Source of the DNA: Paenibacillus sp. BK033
Lineage (GTDB): Bacteria > Bacillota > Bacilli > Paenibacillales > Paenibacillaceae
Assembly (NCBI RefSeq): GCF_004345425.1
Contig: NZ_SLVP01000003.1
Coordinates: forward strand, 407,975-471,974
DNA length: 64,000 bases
Reading direction: 5' to 3'
Of the stretch, positions 45,150 through 53,911 are shown piece after piece. Both the position numbers and the translations under genes were made by a program. The stretch's first letter is position 1; each line of letters starts with the position of its first letter. The notes under the pieces were generated by a model. That model saw nothing but the letters and a program-made list of their open reading frames with translations, was not told where the DNA came from and ran no database searches.

Positions 45150-46115
45150 TTAAGCTTCAGCTGAGCTGGAAGCCGATTTGGTACGGATTGTTGGCAGGAG
45201 CTTGTTCTTGTTGACCGTACGCTTGATCTCCCACGTGGAAGGATCGTTATGGTCGTATTGCTCCAAATATGCGATAACTTCTTTTGTTATCGGAGTTGGA
45301 GTAGACGCGCCTGAGGTTACGGCAACGCGTTCGATGCCCTTAAGCCACTCCTGCTCAATCTCCGACACGTCGGATACCCGATAAGCCGGCACGCCCGCGA
45401 TCTCCTGAGATACCTGCGCCAGACGGTTGGAGTTATTGCTGCGCGGATCGCCAACAACGATGCACAGCTGCGCCTGTCCGGCTTGCTCCGCTACCGCTTC
45501 CTGGCGTACTTGCGTAGCCAGGCAGATTTCGTTATGAATCTCCGCCTTCGGATACGTCTCCAGAAGCTTGCTCATAATATGACGGATATCCCATTGCGAC
45601 ATCGTCGTCTGATTCGTAATGATAATACGGCCTTCAGGCACGTCAAGCTTGGAAATATCCTCAACGCGCTCAATCAGGTGAACGCGGTCCGGCGCTACGC
45701 CAATCGCGCCTTCCGGCTCCGGATGGCCTTTTTTGCCGATATAAATAATATGATAATCCTCGGCGACTTTCTCCCGGATCAGATCATGCGTTTTGGTTAC
45801 GTCCGGGCAGGTCGCGTCCACAATGGTCAGGCCTTTCTCGCGCGCCCGGTTGCGAACCTCGGGGGAGACGCCGTGGGCCGTAAAGATAACCGTACCTCTC
45901 TCCACCTGCTCCAAAATTTCCAGACGGTTCTCGCCGTCAAGCGTAATAACGCCCTCTTGCTCGAAAGCCTCGGTCACATGGGCATTATGAACAATCATGC
46001 CAAGAATATAAATCGGACGCGGAAGGTCCAGGTTTTTGGCGGTTTGCAGCGCGAGCACCATGGCATCCACAACGCCATAGCAATAGCCGCGCGGCGATAT
46101 TTTAACAATCTCCAC
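45150..46115 (-). CDS. ispH: 4-hydroxy-3-methylbut-2-enyl diphosphate reductase
   Basis: A 321-aa iron-sulfur enzyme making IPP and DMAPP in the last step of the MEP isoprenoid pathway. The three cluster cysteines are in [19 protein letters not shown] and [11 protein letters not shown]; the conserved [15 protein letters not shown] follows. A GTG at 46115 ([11 protein letters not shown]) fits an AGG site and the family start better than a GTG three codons upstream. It begins 30 bases after the stop of a sensor kinase gene on the same strand, so it is probably cotranscribed with that two-component system. Confidence 0.95.
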   Translation of the reverse strand: MEIVKISPRGYCYGVVDAMVLALQTAKNLDLPRPIYILGMIVHNAHVTEAFEQEGVITLDGENRLEILEQVERGTVIFTAHGVSPEVRNRAREKGLTIVDATCPDVTKTHDLIREKVAEDYHIIYIGKKGHPEPEGAIGVAPDRVHLIERVEDISKLDVPEGRIIITNQTTMSQWDIRHIMSKLLETYPKAEIHNEICLATQVRQEAVAEQAGQAQLCIVVGDPRSNNSNRLAQVSQEIAGVPAYRVSDVSEIEQEWLKGIERVAVTSGASTPTPITKEVIAYLEQYDHNDPSTWEIKRTVNKNKLLPTIRTKSASSSAEA

Positions 46116-46145
46116 TTGTTGCACCTGCTTTCTGAATAACGAAGG

Positions 46146-47663
46146 TTAGTCTTCGATTCGATCGGTTCCTTCTATTATAAACGAAGCAGGCTGGGCGGAA
46201 AAGTCTATTGGCAGCCAAATGACAAACGTGGACCCTTCTTCCTCCATCGTCGTGACCTCGATCGAGCCGCGGTGCTCATCGATAATCCATTTGGCGATGG
46301 ACAGGCCAAGCCCTGTGCCAACGGTCTTGCCGCGCGATTCGTCCGCCCGGTAGAACCGGTCGAAGATATGGGGAACCTCGTTCGGATTCATGCCGATTCC
46401 GGTATCTTTGATAATAATGCCAAGCTGGTTCTCCCGGCGCGTCGCCGACATCTCGATCCAGCCGCTTGGCGTGTATTTGAATGCATTCTCAATGAAGATA
46501 AACAAAAGCTGCTGCAAGTAATCGGCATTACCGTATACCTGGAAACCGTCCAGCGCGGTCAAATCCCCAATCCGCCATTCCGCATTGCGAGGCAGCAGCC
46601 CCGCTCTCCGGCCTACTTCCTCCACAATCGGAAGCATAGGCTGCGTTGTTTTCTCCATCTCGTAACCCGCATCCGCTCTTGCCAGAGCAAGAAGGTCATT
46701 AACGAGAGTGGACATCCGCCGCGCCTCCGCCGCAATATCCTGCATCGCTTCGTTTGACAGCTCATAGCGCTGGGCATCCAGTGCCAGCACAATATCTCCC
46801 GCTTCATCCGGTTCAAGCGTCTTCGACCACATCCGCTGCAGCAATTCGATATTCCCGCGAATCGTCGTCAGGGGAGTACGCAGCTCATGGGAGGCATCCG
46901 AGACAAATCTTCGCTGCGCTTTATACGATTCGTCCAGTCCGTTATACGCCATTTCGATGCGGGATAGCATAATATTCAGGGTATAGACCAAATGGCCGAT
47001 CTCATCCTTTGGACCTTCAATCGGAATCCGCACGCTCAGATCGGAACCGCTATGGATTTTTTCGGTGGCGTGGACGACCCGTTCGATTGGCTGAAGAGCT
47101 TTGCGCGCCATAAAGAGACCAACAGTAAAGGCAATTATAAGGCATATCAAAGAGGACAATATAAGAATAACCCGAAGTCCGGCCAGGTAGTTCTCTTCGC
47201 TGGCTACAACAGTGCCAACTTGAAGCAGGCCAATTAACGACCCGTCCGTATTATTGGGAATTGGTTTTTGATAGATTAGAAACGCAACTTCGCCCGCATT
47301 TGTATTCAAAACCGCTTTTTTATAGCCATAATCCGGATTGGTCTTCGCTTCCGGGATCGGGAACTTAATTCCGTTTATTTGAAGCTCACCGGAGGTTTTT
47401 ATGACGCCTTCCTTATAGTTGACTAATTGCACGTAAAAATCTTTCTCGTAAAACGGGGAATTTCTCTTAATGTTCAGGTCAATCTGATTTAATCCGTTTT
47501 CGTACTTCACGATGTCATAGGAATCAGCCTGATCCCGTAGCTGTGTCTTCGTATCAGCGTACGTATTCATGTTTACGAAAAAATAAATCGCCACGCATAA
47601 CACGATAAGTGCTGCCGCAAGAATGCCGGAAAACCATAAAGTCAGACGAAGCCTGATCGTCAT
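46146..47663 (-). CDS. Sensor histidine kinase (HAMP, HisKA)
   Basis: A 505-aa membrane kinase. TM1 is at about 8-30 and TM2 at about 165-187, with a 130-residue extracellular domain between. HAMP (188-245), then HisKA with phospho-His in SDASHELRTPLTTIRG, then ATPase with FIENAFKYTPSG (N box), IKDTGIGM and TGLGLSIAKWIIDEHRG (G boxes). It pairs with the response regulator encoded 6 bases upstream. With htrA next door, the unit recalls CssRS-HtrA envelope-stress systems, but the signal is not known. Confidence 0.9.
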   Translation of the reverse strand: MTIRLRLTLWFSGILAAALIVLCVAIYFFVNMNTYADTKTQLRDQADSYDIVKYENGLNQIDLNIKRNSPFYEKDFYVQLVNYKEGVIKTSGELQINGIKFPIPEAKTNPDYGYKKAVLNTNAGEVAFLIYQKPIPNNTDGSLIGLLQVGTVVASEENYLAGLRVILILSSLICLIIAFTVGLFMARKALQPIERVVHATEKIHSGSDLSVRIPIEGPKDEIGHLVYTLNIMLSRIEMAYNGLDESYKAQRRFVSDASHELRTPLTTIRGNIELLQRMWSKTLEPDEAGDIVLALDAQRYELSNEAMQDIAAEARRMSTLVNDLLALARADAGYEMEKTTQPMLPIVEEVGRRAGLLPRNAEWRIGDLTALDGFQVYGNADYLQQLLFIFIENAFKYTPSGWIEMSATRRENQLGIIIKDTGIGMNPNEVPHIFDRFYRADESRGKTVGTGLGLSIAKWIIDEHRGSIEVTTMEEEGSTFVIWLPIDFSAQPASFIIEGTDRIED

Positions 47664-47669
47664 GTGAAA

Positions 47670-48362
47670 TCAACCCTCTCCCCGCAGTACATAGCCGGTT
47701 CCGCGCACGGTCTGGATAATCCGCTTGGTCCCGCCTTCCTCCAGCTTCTGGCGGAGCATCGCGATGTACACTTCGAGTACATTGGACTCGCCGCTGAAAT
47801 CATAGCCCCAGATCTTCTCCATAATGGCATCTCTCGTCAATACGCGGCGCGGATTCTGCATAAATAAGAGCAGCAAATCGTATTCCTTTGCGGTCAGCTC
47901 GATTCTTCTGCCGGAGCGGATAGCTTCGCGGGAATCCAGATCCAATGCCAGATCCTCAAACACAATTTTGTTGCTGCTGGACTCGTCAATCTTGTCCGAT
48001 TTGCGGCGCAGCAAAGCACGCACTCTGGCCAGAAGCTCCTCCAGCGCAAATGGCTTGATCAAATAATCGTCCGCGCCCGCATCCAATCCCTTGACCCGGT
48101 CCGAAATATCGTCTTTCGCCGTCAGCATAAGAATCGGCACGGCGCTTCCGCCTTCCCGCACGCGGCGGCATACTTCCCAGCCGTCTACCTGCGGCATCAT
48201 GACATCGAGTATAAGCATGTCCGGATCCGCTGTTAAAAGAAGCTTCAAGCCTTCCATCCCGTTGCTTGCCGTCGTTACCTCATAACCCTCAAATGCAAGG
48301 CTTCTTCTGAGCAACGAAGTGATTTTCTCGTCGTCGTCTACGACCATGATGTGTTGTCTCAT
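47670..48362 (-). CDS. OmpR-family response regulator
   Basis: A 230-aa regulator with a receiver (DDD acidic pocket, phospho-acceptor Asp in LILDVMMPQVDG, Lys in LIKPFALEEL) and a winged-helix output domain (IELTAKEYDLLLLFMQNPRR, GESNVLEVYIAMLRQKLEE). It is the first gene of the operon with its kinase and ispH. A TTAAAA array upstream of the neighbouring htrA gene is a possible target. It is similar in layout to CssR/MprA-type regulators; exact orthology is not claimed. Confidence 0.9.
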   Translation of the reverse strand: MRQHIMVVDDDEKITSLLRRSLAFEGYEVTTASNGMEGLKLLLTADPDMLILDVMMPQVDGWEVCRRVREGGSAVPILMLTAKDDISDRVKGLDAGADDYLIKPFALEELLARVRALLRRKSDKIDESSSNKIVFEDLALDLDSREAIRSGRRIELTAKEYDLLLLFMQNPRRVLTRDAIMEKIWGYDFSGESNVLEVYIAMLRQKLEEGGTKRIIQTVRGTGYVLRGEG

Positions 48363-48404
48363 TCTCTATTCTCCCCTTGTATCACTTATCTTTGTCTAGA
48401 AAAG

Positions 48405-48430
48405 AAGCGCAGAGACTTTCCTCTGCGCTT
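48405..48430 (-). terminator. Terminator of htrA
   Basis: A perfect 10-bp stem AAGCGCAGAG/CTCTGCGCTT, followed leftward by CTTTTC, lies between htrA and the response-regulator operon. Confidence 0.8.
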
Positions 48431-48441
48431 GCTTTACCTGC

Positions 48442-50073
48442 TTACTCGGCATTAAATTTGTTTTTGTCGCCAATCTCGACTTGCAGATCCATCTTCTCGC
48501 CTCTGCGGATAATGTTCAGTACGGCTTTATCGCCAACCTTGCGTTTTTTGATTTCGTCAATAAGCGCCTGCGTGCCGTCAAACGATTTGCCGTCAATACC
48601 TACGATAACGTCGAATTGCTTCAGATCGGCAATGTAGGCCGGAGAGTTGTAATAAACGTTGCTGACAATCGAGCCTTGCGCTTTATCCATGCCAAGCTGC
48701 TTCGCAATGGCATCCGTTACGTCGCCAAGCTCTGCGCCGATGAACGGAACCGGCTCTTTCGGTACTTCCTTGTTGTTTTTGAGCGTATCCAGAACTTCCT
48801 GGATAGTGCTTGTCGGAATCGCAAAGCCAATGCCTTGCGCCTGCGAGCTGACCGCGGTGTTGATACCGACAACCTCGCCATTCACATTCAGAAGAGGACC
48901 GCCGGAGTTGCCAGGGTTAATGGAAGCATCGGTTTGAAGCAAGTGTTTGTATTCGCGCGTACCGTCCGTATCCTGAATATCGATTGGGCGCTCCTTCGCG
49001 CTCAGCACGCCTACGGTTACGGTATGGTCGAATCCGTAAGGGTTGCCGATCGCAACAACCCAGTCGCCGATGTTGATCTTATCCGAGCTGCCAAGCGGCA
49101 GTGTAGGGAATGCTTTTTCGCCCGTAACCTTCAGTACGGCAAGGTCCAGATCAAAGCTGGAGCCCAGAAGTTCAGCCGTGAACGGCTTGTCGTAGCCTTG
49201 TACCGTCACTTCGATTTTATCGGAATCCGCAACAACGTGCTGGTTCGTCAGAATGTAACCGTCGGATTCAAAGAAGAAGCCTGTACCGATTCCCGCCGCC
49301 TGCAGGTTGTTGTCGTCATTCTTGTTATTGTCCTGCGGCTGATTCGCATCCGGCGCATCCTCGCCAAAGAACTGACGGAAGAACGGATCGTCCAAAATGC
49401 TGCCGCCGCCGCTGCTGCGTGTTTGCGGCTTCACATATGTCTCGATTTTCACTACCGCAGGGCTCGCTTTCTCAAACAGCGAAGCAATGTTATCCGGTCT
49501 TGCCGCCGCTACGGACGCGCCGCCGTTGCCGCTTGTCGTACCGGATGCCGTTGAGCCCGAGCCCGCGTTAGCCGTGCTGTCCTGCTTCGAGGAAAATACC
49601 GAGTTGCTCGTAAACCAGTTATTCGTATCCGAAGCGTACATCAGGCCGCCCATCAAGCCGCCTACCACCACAACGCCGGCGAGGAAAGAAACGAACATTC
49701 CTTTAATCGGGCTCTTCTTGCGAGGCTCACGGTTCTGCCAATTGCTTTTGCCGGATTGCTGGTTATAAGTAAAGGGTCTCATCGGCACCGGAGGCGTTAC
49801 CTCTACCTTAGGCTGTTCCAGCTCAGGCTCGTTGTCGCCGGATGACGCCTCGTAATAATCCTGAGGATTAGACCGGGAAGGAACGCTCGCTCCGTTATCG
49901 TCTTGCGCGGATGATTTGAAAGGCCCGTATGAATAATAGTAGGACGTTTTACCCGGAGCTTCCGATCCTTCAGCCGTTGATGCCGTGTTGTCTTCTTCCC
50001 GCGAATTGTTGTCATCATCACCATTAGCACGATTCTGAAAGAAATCGTCGTATTTTTTGTTCTGATCGTCCAT
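48442..50073 (-). CDS. htrA: HtrA-like membrane serine protease
   Basis: A 543-aa envelope protease. A disordered cytoplasmic N-terminus of about 125 residues, rich in Asn, Asp, Ser and Tyr, is followed by one transmembrane helix (FVSFLAGVVVVGGLMGGLMY). A Ser/Gly linker leads to the trypsin-like domain with His in ILTNQHVVAD, Asp in FDLDLAVLKV and Ser in NPGNSGGPLL. A C-terminal PDZ domain follows (GSIVSNVYYNSPAYIADLKQ). The N-terminal region is longer than in B. subtilis HtrA. It degrades or refolds misfolded exported proteins. An AAGGAGGAG site precedes the ATG. Confidence 0.95.
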   Translation of the reverse strand: MDDQNKKYDDFFQNRANGDDDNNSREEDNTASTAEGSEAPGKTSYYYSYGPFKSSAQDDNGASVPSRSNPQDYYEASSGDNEPELEQPKVEVTPPVPMRPFTYNQQSGKSNWQNREPRKKSPIKGMFVSFLAGVVVVGGLMGGLMYASDTNNWFTSNSVFSSKQDSTANAGSGSTASGTTSGNGGASVAAARPDNIASLFEKASPAVVKIETYVKPQTRSSGGGSILDDPFFRQFFGEDAPDANQPQDNNKNDDNNLQAAGIGTGFFFESDGYILTNQHVVADSDKIEVTVQGYDKPFTAELLGSSFDLDLAVLKVTGEKAFPTLPLGSSDKINIGDWVVAIGNPYGFDHTVTVGVLSAKERPIDIQDTDGTREYKHLLQTDASINPGNSGGPLLNVNGEVVGINTAVSSQAQGIGFAIPTSTIQEVLDTLKNNKEVPKEPVPFIGAELGDVTDAIAKQLGMDKAQGSIVSNVYYNSPAYIADLKQFDVIVGIDGKSFDGTQALIDEIKKRKVGDKAVLNIIRRGEKMDLQVEIGDKNKFNAE

Positions 50074-50158
50074 TTCCGTTCTCCTCCTTGATCTATTCCG
50101 TTAAAGCAGCCGAATCTTTCATTCATCGGCGCTTAATTCCTGTATTCCTATCATGCAC

Positions 50159-50193
50159 ATTCTACCTTAAAACAAACTTAAAATGAATTAAAA
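50159..50193 (-). promoter_or_regulatory. htrA promoter with three phased TTAAAA boxes
   Basis: TTAAAA occurs at 50167, 50178 and 50188 (steps of 11 and 10 bases), i.e. TTTTAA boxes on the minus strand. A TAGAAT -10 (50159-50164) lies just downstream. Helically phased boxes over the -35 region suit an OmpR-family activator such as the adjacent response regulator. Confidence 0.4.
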
Positions 50194-50206
50194 CGAACAT
50201 AAAAAA

Positions 50207-50222
50207 AACGTCTGCCGACGTT
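50207..50222 (-). terminator. Terminator of the yugN-like gene
   Basis: The stem AACGTC/GACGTT with a 4-base loop is followed leftward by TTTTTT. A second hairpin (CCAAACTC at 50251-50258 with 50275-50282) lies between it and the stop codon. Confidence 0.75.
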
Positions 50223-50293
50223 ATTTCTATGCACTTTTCGTTTGACTCTACCAAACTCCCCATTTCTCAATAGAGAGTTTGGCGTGCGATATT

Positions 50294-50707
50294 CTATTGG
50301 GGGAACAATCTTTCGACCTCTTTTAGAACTTCCTTCGCCTTGCCTACCCACTTCTGGTCGACATGGGCATCCGGATCGGATGGCGCCTGGAACTGGTCGA
50401 ATAATGCTCCTACTACGCGGGCGCTTGCCTCCGGATCATTGCCCTCCTGGTATTCATGCCTGAGCACATAGGGCTGCGCAAACGTAATGACGGCATTCGT
50501 ATCCGCGTTTACGTCCACCACGCTGCCGTTCGTTACTTGAAACGGCAGTCGAAGCCACACCTTATTCTCTTCATCCAACGCCCGGTCGAAGGAACCGTTT
50601 GTATAGTCCCAGTTGCCCCCAAGCGAGAATTGCTGCTGCTCCAGCCAGTCTCTGGAGTCGGTAAATGCTTGCTGACGGGCTTCCAGCGATGAGGATAGTG
50701 GAATCAT
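50294..50707 (-). CDS. YugN-like protein
   Basis: A 137-aa cytoplasmic protein of the YugN family, conserved in Bacillales and of unknown function. Recognisable features are FSLGGNWDYTNGSFDRALD, WLRLPFQVTNG and the C-terminal KWVGKAKEVLKEVERLFPQ. It is a single gene with its own terminator, between liaR and htrA. No catalytic motif is evident. Confidence 0.75.
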   Translation of the reverse strand: MIPLSSSLEARQQAFTDSRDWLEQQQFSLGGNWDYTNGSFDRALDEENKVWLRLPFQVTNGSVVDVNADTNAVITFAQPYVLRHEYQEGNDPEASARVVGALFDQFQAPSDPDAHVDQKWVGKAKEVLKEVERLFPQ

Positions 50708-50781
50708 GACAGTTCAGCTCTCCTTTGGCATCTCTTGCTTATATAACCGCTAAAGGATAATATGCCCCGCCAATAAGCCCT

Positions 50782-51456
50782 TTATGTGTTTTTTACCCAG
50801 CCTTTGCGATGAGCGAGCACCGCCAGCTGCGTTCTGTCCTCCAGTTCGCACTTCATAAGCAGATTGCTGACATGGGTTTTGACGGTTTTGACGCTGATAT
50901 GAAGCTCTTCGCCAATCTCTTTGTTGGAGCGTCCTTCCGCAATTAGCAGAAGCACTTCCTTCTCCCGCTCCGTCAATTCCTCGTCGCCCGACTGGGCCGT
51001 ACGCTGGCGCAGGCCTCTCGTCAGCGCTTGCGATACATCCGCCGTCATCACCGGCATGCCCTTGACCGCCCCATGCAGCGCATAGATCAGTTCCTCCGCC
51101 GATACGGTCTTAAGAACATAGCTGACTGCTCCCGCTTCAATGGCCCCGTACACCTTGTCGTCCTCCAGGAAGCTTGTAAGCATGATAATCTTCAGATTCG
51201 GATGATTGGCAATCAGCTGCCTGGTCGTCTCAATGCCGTCCATGCCCGGCATCATCAAGTCCATCAGGATAACATCCGGAATGCCGGAAGGCAAACCCGC
51301 CTCCAGCATCGAAATCGCGGCCTGACCGCTGCCCGCTTCCGCTACGACCTCAAATTTGGGCTCCAGCATTAAATACGTGCGCAAGCCTGTTCTCACCATG
51401 TCATGGTCATCCACAATCATAACTTTTAACGTATTAGTCCCGGTCATCGTTTTCAT
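50782..51456 (-). CDS. liaR: LiaR-type response regulator (NarL/LuxR family)
   Basis: A 224-aa regulator. The receiver has DDHD, phospho-acceptor Asp in VILMDLMMPGMDGIETTR and Lys in YVLKTVSAEEL. The output is a LuxR-type helix-turn-helix (ELTEREKEVLLLIAEGRSNK, VKTHVSNLLMKCELEDRTQL). Its start overlaps the end of the kinase gene by 23 bases. It is the third gene of a liaF-liaS-liaR order that controls the response to cell-wall antibiotics in Bacillus. An in-frame ATG at 51447 is an alternative start. Confidence 0.93.
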   Translation of the reverse strand: MKTMTGTNTLKVMIVDDHDMVRTGLRTYLMLEPKFEVVAEAGSGQAAISMLEAGLPSGIPDVILMDLMMPGMDGIETTRQLIANHPNLKIIMLTSFLEDDKVYGAIEAGAVSYVLKTVSAEELIYALHGAVKGMPVMTADVSQALTRGLRQRTAQSGDEELTEREKEVLLLIAEGRSNKEIGEELHISVKTVKTHVSNLLMKCELEDRTQLAVLAHRKGWVKNT

Positions 51457-52480
51457 TCCTCCGCCACATTTTCGGTATCGTAACCTTTACTCGCGTGCCG
51501 CTGCCCGGCTTGCTTATAATCTCCGCCAGACCGCCCAGCTGCTGGGCCCGTTCCTGCATCGTCGACAACCCGTATGAACCTCGTCTTACTTGATCCGCCC
51601 GGAAGCCCGCTCCATCGTCCTGCAGACTAAGCACAACCTGCCGCTCATTCTCCGTCAGACTTAGCGAGCAGCTCTGCGCACCGGAATGCTTAACGACATT
51701 CGCCATCGCCTCTTGAACGATCAGGAACAGCTGATGCTCCTTGGCTTCCGTAAGCGGCTCAGTCAACCGCCAGTCGAATACCCCCTGCAGACCGTTCTGC
51801 CGGCAGTAATCCGGAAACCATTTATCAAGCGCCTCCAAAAGCGTGCGCCCTTCCAGCTCCATCGGCCGCAGCTGCGCGATAAAGATCCGCATCTGCTTCT
51901 GAGCGAGCGTTGACATCTGAATAAGCTGATCCAAGACGGAAGCTGCCCGTTCCCGGTCGATTTCCTGGAGCTTCGGCAGCGAAGAAGCGCACATGTGCAT
52001 GGCAAAAAGCTGCTGGCTGACCGTGTCGTGCAAATCCCGGGCCAGCCGTTTGCGTTCCTCCTGAACGGCAGCTTCATTAGACGCCGCTTGCGACATCACC
52101 TGCTCTTCCCCGGTCATCTGGAGACGCTTCATTCTCTCCTCCATCAGCTCGGCAAGATCGTTAAATTCGCGGTACAGCTCCGAAAAAGAGGAGTCGCCGG
52201 ATTCCGTAATCCGGACCTGGAAATTCCCGTTTACCGCTTGCTTAAGCGCAAGCTGAAGCGTATCGATCCGCCTCTGAATATGCTGGCCCGTCCAGTACCC
52301 GAAGCCCGCGCTGACAAGCAGAAAGACGGACGCTGCGCCATAGCGCACTTCCGTCTGAACATTGTCTCCGTCTGCCAATCCTACCCACACGGCGATTCCA
52401 AGCAGCAGCGCGGTTACGGAAGAAGCCACAAACATCGTGAGCAGCTGCCATTTGCCGCCGCGGAACAATCGAACGATCAT
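51434..52480 (-). CDS. liaS: LiaS-type sensor histidine kinase
   Basis: A 348-aa kinase with two N-terminal membrane helices (about 12-32 and 46-64) and almost no extracellular loop, typical of intramembrane-sensing kinases. It has a HAMP-like linker, the HisKA_3 phospho-His in RKRLARDLHDTVSQQLFAMH, and an ATPase with VQEAMANVVKHSGA and GSYGLSTMQERAQQLGG. It starts 6 bases after liaF and is coupled to liaR. In Bacillus, LiaF inhibits LiaS in the absence of lipid-II-cycle stress. Confidence 0.93.
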   Translation of the reverse strand: MIVRLFRGGKWQLLTMFVASSVTALLLGIAVWVGLADGDNVQTEVRYGAASVFLLVSAGFGYWTGQHIQRRIDTLQLALKQAVNGNFQVRITESGDSSFSELYREFNDLAELMEERMKRLQMTGEEQVMSQAASNEAAVQEERKRLARDLHDTVSQQLFAMHMCASSLPKLQEIDRERAASVLDQLIQMSTLAQKQMRIFIAQLRPMELEGRTLLEALDKWFPDYCRQNGLQGVFDWRLTEPLTEAKEHQLFLIVQEAMANVVKHSGAQSCSLSLTENERQVVLSLQDDGAGFRADQVRRGSYGLSTMQERAQQLGGLAEIISKPGSGTRVKVTIPKMWRRNENDDRD

Positions 52481-52486
52481 AACCGT

Positions 52487-53596
52487 CTATCCCACCTTCG
52501 TCACACGAACATCGCCGACGAACGTGCTAACGACGAGTTTGATTTTTTTATCCGTCTCCTCATAGTAAGGGGAATGGATATGGATGCTCTTGAACATTCC
52601 GCCTTCCTTCTGGCCCAAAATCTTCACGTCGCCCACAAAAGCGCTCGAGACGACCTGTACGCCTACCTCGTAATCGTTCGGCACATAGACTTTGACGTCG
52701 CCTATAAAGGAAGAGATGCAAATCTTCGTCTCCCCGAACGGGATTTGCGCTTTCGTTAAATCCACAATGGTATCGCCTATAAAATGCGAGATATTAAGCG
52801 GCTTCAGCTCCCAATAATCCTGGCCGATATGAATATCTCCGATAAACCCCGATCTGGATTGCGCATGCGGATCGTGATTCCAATATTCAAATGAGCCGTG
52901 CTTCGCCCGCTGGCGATGCTCGCGTATATGCTCTCTTACCTGATGCTTATGCTCCCGTATATGACGCTTTTGCTCGTGAAGCTGCCGGCGCCACTGCTGT
53001 TTCATATCATGATGTCTCATGCGATGGAGCGGTTCTTCGCGGTAGTTCCCGGCCGGCTCGCCGCGTTCGTTCCTTTCGGCAAAGGCAGACGCGTCTCCTT
53101 CGCTGCCGGATTTATTCCCTCCGTCCAAGCCGTCCGGCTTCGTAGGGTCCGGATGAAGCGGAGGCGCCGACGGCACTTCGCCTTTGTAATCGGTATAAGC
53201 ATTGTACGACTTCCACTCGTCATCGTATTGCGGCGGTTCTGGGTGACGGTGCCTCGGACGACGCAAGAAGTTAATGCCTACCAGGATGATGATGACCGGC
53301 CATGCATAGGAAATGATATCGCTGAACGACCAGGCGAACCACTCCAGGTTATGACCGAGGAACAAAAAGCCGAGTATAATCATCATCCCTGCCCACCAGC
53401 CCGAGCCGTGACCCTGACGGCCCGCAAGCAGTCCGTGCAATCCGATCCAGAGCAGCACGACCGGCCAATAATTGGAGACAGTCTCGCCAATACTAATGTC
53501 GTAATCAATCATGCCCAGTTGCTTCAATAAGAAGAATACGCCAACGGAAATGATGACAAGACCCGATAACAGCCGGTTTAGAAAGCTACCGTTCAA
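52487..53596 (-). CDS. liaF: LiaF-like membrane regulator with charged insert
   Basis: About 369 aa. Four hydrophobic segments lie in the first 110 residues (GLVIISVGVFFLLKQLGM, VSNYWPVVLLWIGLHGLL and others). A 100-residue hydrophilic linker follows, ending in an Arg/His/Gln-rich stretch with REH repeats (HIREHKHQVREHIREHRQR). The C-terminal beta domain has the LiaF (DUF2154) repeats SHFIGDTIVDLTKA, SSFIGDVKVYVP and SAFVGDVKIL. It is a negative regulator of LiaS in Bacillus. The start is TTG either at 53605 or at 53596; the latter leaves a proper distance to GGGAG. The charged insert is unusual for the family as I know it. Confidence 0.88.
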   Translation of the reverse strand: MNGSFLNRLLSGLVIISVGVFFLLKQLGMIDYDISIGETVSNYWPVVLLWIGLHGLLAGRQGHGSGWWAGMMIILGFLFLGHNLEWFAWSFSDIISYAWPVIIILVGINFLRRPRHRHPEPPQYDDEWKSYNAYTDYKGEVPSAPPLHPDPTKPDGLDGGNKSGSEGDASAFAERNERGEPAGNYREEPLHRMRHHDMKQQWRRQLHEQKRHIREHKHQVREHIREHRQRAKHGSFEYWNHDPHAQSRSGFIGDIHIGQDYWELKPLNISHFIGDTIVDLTKAQIPFGETKICISSFIGDVKVYVPNDYEVGVQVVSSAFVGDVKILGQKEGGMFKSIHIHSPYYEETDKKIKLVVSTFVGDVRVTKVG

Positions 53597-53723
53597 TTTA
53601 GTCAACTCCCTGCCTGTACTTCAGAATGTCTTATTGCTACTTAGTATAGCTAATGAAAGAAGCGATATAAAGGGACGGCCGATTGAACTTGGCATCGGTC
53701 TCGAGACGGAGTCCAAAACGGTT

Positions 53724-53784
53724 TGTAAGATCAGTTGCCAGCCCTTCGCTTCCAATCTATGAAATTCTGTAAAAAAAAGTTAGG
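53724..53784 (+). promoter_or_regulatory. Imperfect GlnR/TnrA-like sites upstream of amt
   Basis: TGTAAGATCAGTTGCCA (53724-53740) matches TGTNAN7TNACA at seven of eight fixed bases, and TGTAAAAAAAAGTTAGG (53768-53784) at six of eight. Both lie upstream of the amt -35. Nitrogen control of amt is well known in Bacillus; these particular sites are tentative. Confidence 0.35.
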
Positions 53785-53812
53785 CTGCGTTATAAAACAT
53801 CACGCTAATACG

Positions 53813-53842
53813 TTGACATTTCTTACTTCGGCTATTTATAAT
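53813..53842 (+). promoter_or_regulatory. Sigma-A promoter of amt
   Basis: A perfect TTGACA (53813-53818) and a perfect TATAAT (53837-53842) are separated by 18 bases, about 70 bases before the start. The 315-bp spacer 53597-53911 contains no further gene. Confidence 0.85.
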
Positions 53843-53911
53843 GGTGAGCGGATTCATAGAGACAGAGAAACCTTACATCAATAACGACTATGAACAACGG
53901 GAGTTGAATCA

